Shown: piece after piece, positions 56,543 to 64,000 of the stretch
Layout: each line of letters begins with the position of its first letter
Position numbering within the stretch: the first letter of the stretch is position 1
Assembly: GCA_036250195.1 (NCBI GenBank)
Contig: JAVHZZ010000003.1
Location: 87,499,418 to 87,563,417, forward strand
Source of the DNA: Mixophyes australis
Lineage: Eukaryota; Chordata; Amphibia; Anura; Limnodynastidae
Length of the DNA stretch: 64,000 nucleotides
Direction: 5' to 3'
The notes under the pieces: generated by a model
Seen by the model: only the letters and a program-made list of their open reading frames with translations
The model's database searches: none
What the model was told of the DNA's origin: nothing
Made by a program: the position numbers and the translations under genes

Positions 56543-56675
56543 ACTTTTGAGGTCTCGTGTTTTGTGTTTTGGATCCGGATTTTCTCGATGTTTTGGGTTC
56601 GGATTTGTTTCGCAAAACACCTGCCGAAAGGTTTTGGTTCGGATTTAAGGTTTTGGATTCGGATTTTTTTTTAAA
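56543..56675. repeat. hAT subterminal motif cluster
   Basis: GGTTCGGATT, GGATTCGGATT, GGATCCGGATT and TTTTGGGTTCGGAT recur at short intervals just inside the terminus. Such subterminal repeats are the usual transposase-binding sites in hAT elements; binding here is inference. Confidence 0.6.
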
Positions 56676-56830
56676 AAAGCATAAAAAGTTAAAAAATCAA
56701 GTTTTTGGGCTTATTTTCACTCCTACGCTATTATTGACCTCAATGACATTCAATAACAAGCACTTCCACTAATTTACCGTGTATTCTGAACACCTCACAA
56801 TAAAGTTATTAGTCCAAAACGTTGCAACGA

Positions 56831-59800
56831 GGTATCTTTCTGGACTGCGTAGTGGAGTGGTCCCCACAATATAATAAGAAAACCATCAACTGGTCTTAAT
56901 CGCACCAAAACATGTACCTGGACTGCGTAGAGGAGTGGTCCCCACAATATAAATTAAAAACCCTGAACTTGTATGATTCGCACCAATAATGTACCTGAAC
57001 TGCGTAGTGGAGTGGGTCACCACAATATATATAATAAGAAAACCATCAACGGGTATGAATCGCACCAAATAATGTACCTGGACTGCGTAGAGGAGTGGGT
57101 CACCACAATATAAATTAAAAACCCTGAACTTGTATGATTCGCACCAATAATGTACCTGGACTGCGTAGAGGAGTGGGTACCACAATATATATAATAAGAA
57201 AACCATCAACTGGTATGAATCGCACCGAATAATGTACCTGGACTGCGTAGAGGAGTGGGTCACCACAATATATATAATAAGAAAACCATCAACTGGTATG
57301 AATCGCACCGAATAATGTACCTGGACTGCGCAGAGGAGTGGGTCACCACAATATATATAATAAGAAAACCATCAACTGGTATGAATCGCACCGAATAATG
57401 TACCTGGACTGCGTAGAGGAGTGGGTCACCACAATATATATATAATAAGAAAACCATCAACTGGTATGAATCGCACCGAATAATGTACCTGGACTGCGTA
57501 GAGGAGTGGGTCACCACATTATATATAATAAGAAAACCATCAACTGGTATGAATCGCAACGAATAATGTACCTGGACTGCGTAGAGGAGTGGGTCACCAC
57601 AATATATATAATAAGAAAACCATCAACTGGTATGAATCGCACCGAATAATGTACCTGGACTGCGTAGAGGAGTGGGTCACCACAATATATATAATAAGAA
57701 AACAATCAACTGGTATGAATCGCACCAAATAATGTACCTGGACTGCGCAGAGGAGTGGGTCACCACAATATATATAATAAGAAAACGATCAACTGGTATG
57801 AATCGCACCGAATAATGTACCTGGACTGCGCAGAGGAGTGGGTCACCACAATATATATAATAAGAAAACCATCAACTGGTATGAATCGCACCGAATAATG
57901 TACCTGGACTGCGTAGAGGAGTGGGTCACCACAATATATATATAATAAGAAAACCATCAACTGGTATGAATCGCACCGAATAATGTACCTGGACTGCGTA
58001 GAGGAGTGGGTCACCACATTATATATAATAAGAAAACCATCAACTGGTATGAATCGCAACGAATAATGTACCTGGACTGCGTAGAGGAGTGGGTCACCAC
58101 AATATATATAATAAGAAAACCATCAACTGGTATGAATCGCACCGAATAATGTACCTGGACTGCGTAGAGGAGTGGGTCACCACAATATATATAATAAGAA
58201 AACAATCAACTGGTATGAATCGCACCAAATAATGTACCTGGACTGCGCAGAGGAGTGGGTCACCACAATATATATAATAAGAAAACGATCAACTGGTATG
58301 AATCGCACCGAATAATGTACCTGGACTGCGCAGAGGAGTGGGTCACCACAATATATATAATAAGAAAACCATCAACTGGTATGAATCGCACCGAATAATG
58401 TACCTGGACTGCGTAGAGGAGTGGGTCACCACAATATATATATAATAAGAAAACCATCAACTGGTATGAATCGCACCGAATAATGTACCTGGACTGCGTA
58501 GAGGAGTGGGTCACCACAATATATATAATAAGAAAACCATCAACTGGTATGAATCGCAACGAATAATGTACCTGGACTGCGTAGAGGAGTGGGTCACCAC
58601 AATATATATAATAAGAAAACCATCAACTGGTATGAATCGCACCGAATAATGTACCTGGACTGCGTAGAGGAGTGGGTCACCAGAATATATATAATAAGAA
58701 AACCATCAACTGGTATGAATCGCACCGAATAATGTACCTGGACTGCGTAGAGGAGTGGGTCACCACAATATATATAATAAGAAAACCATCAACTGGTATG
58801 AATCGCACCGAATAATGTACCTGGACTGCGTAGAGGAGTGGGTCACCACAATATAAATTAAAAGCCCTGAACTTGTATGATTCGCACCAATAATGTACCT
58901 GGACTGCGTAGAGGAGTGGGTCACCACAATATAAATTTAAAACCCTGAACTTGTATGATTCGCACCAATAATGTACCTGGACTGCGTAGAGGAGTGGGTC
59001 ACCACAATATATATAATAAGAAAACCATCAACTGGTATGAATCGCAACGAATAATGTACCTGGACTGCGTAGAGGAGTGGGTCACCACAATATATATAAT
59101 AAGAAAACCATCAACTGGTATGAATCGCACCGAATAATGTACCTGGACTGCGTAGAGGAGTGGGTCACCAGAATATATATAATAAGAAAACCATCAACTG
59201 GTATGAATCGCACCGAATAATGTACCTGGACTGCGTAGAGGAGTGGGTCACCACAATATATATAATAAGAAAACCATCAACTGGTATGAATCGCACCGAA
59301 TAATGTACCTGGACTGCGTAGAGGAGTGGGTCACCACAATATAAATTAAAAGCCCTGAACTTGTATGATTCGCACCAATAATGTACCTGGACTGCGTAGA
59401 GGAGTGGGTCACCACAATATATATAATAAGAAAACCATCAACTGGTATGAATCGCACCGAATAATGTACCTGGACTGCGTAGAGGAGTGGGTCACCACAA
59501 TATATATAATCAGAAAACCATCAACTGGTATGAATCGCACCGAATAATGTACCTGGACTGCGTAGAGGAGTGGGTCACCACAATATATATAATAAGAAAA
59601 CCATCAACTGGTATGAATCGCACAGAATAATTTACCTGGACTGCGTAGAGGAGTGGGTCACCACAATATAAATTAAAAACCCTGAACTTGTATGATTCGC
59701 ACCAATAATGTACCTGGACTGCGTAGAGGAGTGGGTCACCACAATATAAATTAAAAACCCTGAACTTGTATGATTCGCACCAATTATGTACCTGGACTGC

Positions 59801-59910
59801 GTAGAGGAGTGGGTCTCCACAATATTATTAAAAAACCCTACACAGGTCTGAATTCCACCCAAAAAGTTTATGGACTGCGTAGTGTAGTGTTCCCCACAAT
59901 ATTATTTAAA
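56831..59910. repeat. Satellite array 1: 83-bp and 78-bp monomers
   Basis: About 37 monomers by length. Type A (83 bp) contains ATAATAAGAAAACCATCAAC and GGTATGAATCGCACCGAATA. Type B (78 bp) contains AAATTAAAAACCCTGAACTT and GTATGATTCGCACCAATAAT. Both share GTACCTGGACTGCGTAGAGG. A six-monomer higher-order unit of 500 bp repeats across about 57,260-58,760; a mixed A/B unit of 488 bp repeats across about 58,560-59,350. All open frames over it are repeat artefacts. Confidence 0.95.
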
Positions 59911-60374
59911 AATTTTGCAGCAACAGTCAACGTTGTTTAATATCTGATACACCTCTATCTGGACTGTATAGTGGAGTGGCCCCGGTACCCAATTTGGTAC
60001 CGGGGCCACAATACCTCCTCCAACCATGGTACAGACCATTCGTCATTGAAATCCCATCAAGTATGTTAAAGACAGACAGGGTCGAAGTGTTATTGGTTGA
60101 CTTTGTAAACCAAAAAACTGTCCCTGTTGCACATATTCGTGCAATGAAGACTGACTTTTTCATTTAAAGGCACCATCTTTCAAGTGTAGTGTTTGTAAGT
60201 CATATTATACTTTTGGTAAAATTTGTTTATTTTGTTCCTCTTTATGGTAACTACTAAGAGAATTAAAGTATTAAATAGAAGCGGCAGTTCCTCTTTATGT
60301 GAATTAGTAATAGAATTAAAGTATTAAATATAATTAAAGTATTAAATAGAGTGGTATAGAGTGGTAGTGTGGTA
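59911..60374. other. Spacer between satellite arrays
   Basis: Contains one perfect copy of the hairpin found in array 2 (GTGGCCCCGGTACC, 6-nt loop, inverted repeat; 59,976-60,009), then AT-rich sequence with a short duplication around AGAATTAAAGTATTAAATA. A 63-codon plus-strand frame (59,976-60,167) has no recognisable domain. Confidence 0.6.
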
Positions 60375-61300
60375 TAGAGTGGTCCCCACAATATAATAAT
60401 AAAACCCTCAACTGGTCTGAATTCCACCAAACAAGTATCTGGACTGCGTAGTGGGGTGGCCCCGGTACCCAATTTGATACCGGGGCCACAATAAAATAAA
60501 TACACCCTCAACTGGTCTGAATTCCACCAAACAAGTATCTGGACTGCGTAGTGGGGTGGCCCCGGTACCCAATTTGATACCGGGACCACAATAAAATAAA
60601 TACACCCTCAACTGGTCTGAATTCCACCAAACAAGTATCTGGACTGCGTAGTGGGGTGGCCCCGGTACCCAATTTGATACCGGGGCCACAATAAAATAAA
60701 TACATCCTCAAGTGGTCTGAATTCCACCAAACAAGTATCTGGACTGCGTAGTGGGGTGGCACCGGTACCCAATTTGATACCGGGGCCACAATAAAATAAA
60801 TACACCATCAACTGGTCTGAATTCCACCAAACAAGTATCTGGACTGCGTAGTGGGGTGGCCCCGGTACCCAATTTGATACCGGGACCACAATAAAATAAA
60901 TACACCCTCAACTGGTCTGAATTCCACCAAACAAGTATCTGGACTGCGTAGTGGGGTGGCCCCGGTACCCAATTTGATACCGGGGCCACAATAAAATAAA
61001 TACATCCTCAAGTGGTCTGAATTCCACCAAACAAGTATCTGGACTGCGTAGTGGGGTGGCACCGGTACCCAATTTGATACCGGGGCCACAATAAAATAAA
61101 TACACCCTCAACTGGTCTGAATTCCACCAAACAAGTATCTGGACTGCGTAGTGGGGTGGCCCCGGTACCCAATTTGATACCGGGACCACAATAAAATAAA
61201 TACACCCTCAACTGGTCTGAATTCCACCAAACAAGTATCTGGACGGCGTAGTGGGGTGGCCCCGGTACCCAATTTGATACCGGGGCCACAATACGTCCTC
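60375..61300. repeat. Satellite array 2: 100-bp monomers with hairpins
   Basis: Nine monomers of exactly 100 bp (ACTGGTCTGAATTCCACCAA at 60,411, 60,511 and so on to 61,211). Each contains TATCTGGACTGCGTAGTGG, shared with array 1, and an inverted repeat GTGGCCCCGGTACC...GATACCGGGGCCAC with one mismatch. Variants repeat every 300 bp: CGGGACC at 60,581/60,881/61,181, GCACCGGTACC at 60,750/61,050, AAGTGGTC at 60,710/61,010. This gives a three-monomer higher-order unit. Confidence 0.95.
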
Positions 61301-61681
61301 CAAGTTCCAAGTGTAGTTTTTATATTATAACATCTTAACACTACACTAATTCTAGCACGTCAAAACCTCTTGTTTTAAATAATGACAGGGCATTTAACTT
61401 TTGATTTAATTTATTGAATTTGTAGGCATTTTCTTTTACTTTTTGAACATGGCAAACGACTGTTGAATGGTCACATAATGCCAAAAAAATAGTTGCAAGA
61501 TGGAATTGTCCTTGGGCCCTCCCACCCACCCTTATGTTGTTGAAATAGGACATGCACACTTTAACAAACCAATCATTTCAGCGACAGGGCCTACCAAACA
61601 ACTGTGGCTGAAATGATTGGTTTGTTTGGGCCCCCACACCAATAAAACAATTCATCTCTCCCTGTACAAACTAAACAGGCT

Positions 61682-61985
61682 CTACTGAGGAAAGATGTCG
61701 TCCTCATCCTCAACCTCTGATTCCTCTCCCCCTACAGTGTGTACTTCCTCCTCCTCACACATTATCAATTCGTCCCCGCTGGACTCCACAACCACAGGTC
61801 CCTCTGTACTGTCTGGAGGGCAGTGCTGTACTTCATTGAGGAATTGATTATTCATTGTAATAAACATCATTTTTTCAACGTTGTGAGGAAGCAACCTCCT
61901 TCGCCGCTCACTGACCAGGTTCCCCGCTGCACTAAAAACTCTTTCCGAGTACACACTGGAGGGGGGACAACTCAGTTAAAAAATA
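61682..61985 (-). pseudogene. hAT transposase C-terminal dimerisation domain
   Basis: The minus-strand frame ends at 61,682. It carries S-E-R-V-F-S-A-A-G-N-L-V-S-E-R-R-R-R-L then N-V-E-K-M-M-F-I, the hallmark of the hAT C-terminal dimerisation domain (the S-E-R-x-F-S-x-x-G motif and following basic helix). An acidic tail of about 45 residues rich in Glu/Asp follows. Upstream the match extends to P-P-S-S-V-Y near 61,985, then meets a stop. The catalytic DDE/RNase-H-like core and zinc finger that should precede it are absent. In autonomous elements the domain is needed for transposase oligomerisation. Confidence 0.85.
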
Positions 61986-62332
61986 GAGCCAGTTTGTACA
62001 GGGGCTTTCAAACTGCCTTTTGGAGTTCTACCACGTCAATACCTCTAGTTAATTTAGATTGCAAGGCTTGTAAATATAAATACTTTGAAGATAAAAAAAG
62101 CAGGCTGCACAGACTGTGGAGCTAGAAAGTGAAATTAAATGGACCACGTTACTTTGGTGGCTATCTATGCTCCCCCCCCCCCCCCCGCCCTACACTTGTA
62201 GTTGAATATAAATAAAGCAGCCTGCATAGACTGTAGAACTAGAAATTCAAATATACAAAGAAATGGACAAAGGCAGTTTGGTATCTGTCTGCATCAGATC
62301 CCCTCTCCACTAGGAGTAAAACAGAAAACTTT
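61986..62332. other. hAT interior spacer with a duplication
   Basis: AGCAGGCTGCACAGACTGTG at about 62,100 recurs as AGCAGCCTGCATAGACTGTA at about 62,217, and ATTTGGTATCTGTCTGCATC recurs near 62,280 and 62,380. A poly-C run sits at 62,171-62,186. No coding sequence; this is where the transposase core would be expected. Confidence 0.55.
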
Positions 62333-62683
62333 TCAGCCGTTATATAATCTAGAATATAAATAGAAATTGAGAAAGGCAATTTGGTATCTGTCTGCATCAT
62401 AATCATCAACATCCTCCTCAGCGCCAGCTACATCAATATCCTCCTCCCGGTGTACAACATTCACACCTTCATTTGCCAAATCTGTAACTGGACTGTGGGT
62501 GATCCTTCCAGCATATGCAGAGGGCGTGCTGCAAATGCTGGATGGAGTCACCTCTTCCCGTACAGTGATGGGAAGGTCAGGGTTCACAACCAACAACACC
62601 CTTGGACTCGCCTTGGGGATTTGTGATGTCATCTGTTTAGAAGGCAGAGTTCTTTGCTGTTTTGTTGTTGTTGCTGACAGCAT
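62333..62683 (-). pseudogene. hAT-associated ORF, second part
   Basis: A minus-strand frame of 116 codons, Ser/Thr/Pro-rich then acidic (H-R-E-E-D-I-D-V-A-G-A-E-E-D-V-D-D-Y-D). No zinc finger or catalytic motif. It continues the frame at 62,691-63,095 if one base is lost or gained in the G7 run at 62,705-62,711 (plus strand). It is probably the disordered N-terminal region of the transposase or an accessory protein. Confidence 0.5.
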
Positions 62684-62690
62684 AACTCTC

Positions 62691-63095
62691 TTAAATTTTT
62701 TGTAGGGGGGGAGGAGGAGGGCTTAGATCCTTGGGTGAAGCTGGACCACTAGTCATGAACACGGGCCAGGGCCTAAGCCGTTCCTTGCCACTACGTGTCG
62801 TAAATGGCATATTGCCAACTTTACGTTTCTCCTCGGATGATTTTAAGTTTCTCTTTTTGCTATTTTTTGAGAACTTGGGCTTTTTGGATTTTACATGCCC
62901 TGTACTAGGAGATTGGGCATCGGGCTTGCCAGACGACGTTGATGGCATTTCATCGTCTATGCCATGACTAGTGGCAGCAGCTTCAGCATTAGGAGGAAGT
63001 GGGTCTTGATCTTTCCCTACTTTATCCTCCAAATTTTGGTTTTCCATTATATGTAGCACAAGAGAGCGTACCCCTAAGCCACACACACTCGGCAA
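62691..63095 (-). pseudogene. hAT-associated ORF, N-terminal part
   Basis: A minus-strand frame of 134 codons; a likely internal start is M-E-N-Q-N-L-E-D-K at about 63,047. It is low in hydrophobics, with a Lys/Arg-rich patch (K-S-K-K-P-K-F-S-K-N-S-K-K-R-N) that looks like a nuclear-localisation signal, and ends in poly-Pro at the G7 run. I do not recognise a folded domain. Position and strand suit the N-terminus of a hAT transposase. Confidence 0.5.
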
Positions 63096-63124
63096 AGCCT
63101 TTAAAAATTATATGCGGCACAGGA

Positions 63125-63610
63125 GAGTAGCACTGGACTTATACTGCTGAATCAGTGAACTTTGTAATAGCAGTACCACTGGACTTATACTGCTGAATCA
63201 GTGAACTTTGTAATAGCAGTACCACTGGACTTATACACTGCTGAATCAGTGAACTTTGTAATAGCAGTACCACTGGACTTATACTGCTGAATCAGTGACC
63301 TTTGTAATAGCAGTACCACTGGACTTATACACTGCTGAATCAGTGAACTTTGTAATAGCAGTACCACTGGACTTATACACTGCTGAATCAGTGAACTTTG
63401 TAATAGCAGTACCACTGGACTTATATACTGCTGAATCAGTGAACTTTGTAATAGCAGTACCACTGGACTTATGCACTGCTGAATCAGTGAACTTTGTAAT
63501 AGCAGTACCACTGGACTTATACACTGCTGAATCAGTGAACTTTGTAATAGCAGTACCACTGGACTTTTACTGCTGAATGTGTGAACTTGGTAATATTGCA
63601 GTACCAATGG
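63125..63610. repeat. Satellite array 3: 46/48-bp monomers, about 10 copies
   Basis: The unit CAGTACCACTGGACTTATAC plus CTGCTGAATCAGTGAACTTT recurs at 46 or 48 bp (CAGTACC at 63,171, 63,217, 63,265 and onward). The two-base difference is an AC in TATACACTG. The 48-bp form is in frame with itself and yields long periodic open frames on both strands that are not genes. Confidence 0.93.
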
Positions 63611-63734
63611 GCTTATATACTGCTGGATTGGTTTTGCAAATTTGGTTATAATTATTATTTTTTTTATTTTTTTTTATAACTTTTTTTTTATTTTTAAAAA
63701 ACTTGGGAATAATGGGGAAATAACTATGCCCTTA

Positions 63735-63960
63735 GAAGCACAGAGCACAGGACACAGCACCACTGGACTGAACAGGACACAGCACAGGACCCAGCAGCAC
63801 TACTGAACTCAGCAGGACAGAGCACAGGACACAGCACCACTGGACTGATACTGCAGAATGTGTGAACTTTGTAATATTGCAGAACCACTGGACTTTTACT
63901 GCTGAATGTGTGAACTTGGTAATATTGCAGTACCAATGGGCTTATACTGCAGGATTGGTT
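63735..63960. repeat. Degenerate repeat zone with CACAGGACACAGCA units
   Basis: AGCACAGGACACAGCACCAC and close variants recur, followed by a further copy of the ACCACTGGACTT...CTGAATGTGTGAACTT unit seen at the end of array 3. Part of the hAT element. Confidence 0.75.
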
Positions 63961-64000
63961 GTGCAAAGTTTGTTGTAATTAAAAAAAAATGCAATTAGTT

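Larger units (their letters stand above)
56525..64000 (-). mobile_element. Large hAT-type element, right end outside window
   Basis: The left terminus TAGGGATGTGCACCGGCGAC resembles the CAGGGATGTGCACC ends of vertebrate hAT elements. The minus strand carries a hAT C-terminal dimerisation fragment (61,682) and a broken N-terminal frame (62,333-63,095). Between and around them lie three tandem arrays. The transposase core (BED finger, catalytic domain) is missing, so this is a degenerate or non-autonomous copy at least 7.5 kb long. The right terminus and 8-bp duplication cannot be checked here. Confidence 0.75.

Noticed and set aside
56886..59862. Many periodic minus-strand frames with DSYQLMVFLLYI-like repeats
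   Set aside because: Satellite monomer artefacts: the frames restart with the 500-bp higher-order period and the residues drift with the monomers.
60263..61341. Nested 93-codon frames spaced exactly 100 bp
   Set aside because: Repeat artefact of the 100-bp satellite.
63125..63610. CRISPR-like appearance of 46/48-bp units
   Set aside because: Units are contiguous with no unique spacers, in a eukaryotic transposon context; it is a minisatellite.

Overview
The window looks like an intergenic or intronic stretch of a large amphibian (probably anuran) genome. I find no convincing host exon, tRNA or rRNA. Almost every recognisable feature is a transposable element, an element fragment or a satellite. 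The mix (DIRS-like retroelement, Ty3/gypsy 'sushi'-type gag, gamma/epsilon-like endogenous retrovirus, L2/CR1-type LINE tail, tRNA-derived SINE, Tc1-like, hAT and several short inverted-repeat elements) fits a frog. The species cannot be named from the sequence.

Layout. 1-5,340: AT-rich DNA holding an old retroviral-type protease fragment (minus strand) split at its active site by an 844-bp solo LTR with a 5-bp target duplication, then two minisatellites. 6,360-6,776: a MITE with a 27-bp minisatellite inside. About 9,180-13,080: a decayed DIRS-like retrotransposon with gag, RNase H and tyrosine-recombinase remnants and no reverse-transcriptase core. 13,400-19,310: four inverted-repeat elements and a LINE tail. 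20,474-21,295: a SINE split by a 573-bp solo LTR. 24,917-26,690: a sushi-type gag fragment with two MITEs upstream. 27,072-27,814: an LTR split by a palindromic MITE. 31,340-32,800: a Tc1 remnant split by a SINE-like insert. 33,186-33,755: another solo LTR.

The centrepiece is an 8.5-kb endogenous retrovirus-like element at 34,070-42,570. Its 845-bp LTRs differ at only five positions that I could find. It carries a nearly intact gag but no recognisable pol or env: about 3.9 kb between gag and the 3' LTR is non-coding, with an intron-like segment and a 250-bp CT tract. It is therefore young yet apparently non-autonomous. The solo LTR at 2,098 is an older relative of the same family.

42,571-56,500 holds dispersed repeats, including a 1-kb element in two direct copies, two foldbacks and a 62-bp perfect palindrome centred on TGACGTCA. 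From 56,525 to the window end lies one large hAT-type element with broken transposase pieces on the minus strand. It is swollen by three tandem arrays (78/83-bp, 100-bp and 46/48-bp monomers), two of which show higher-order periodicity (500, 488 and 300 bp).

Two coding breaks (gag and the hAT reading frame) fall exactly in homopolymer runs, so sequencing error is a live alternative to real mutation.
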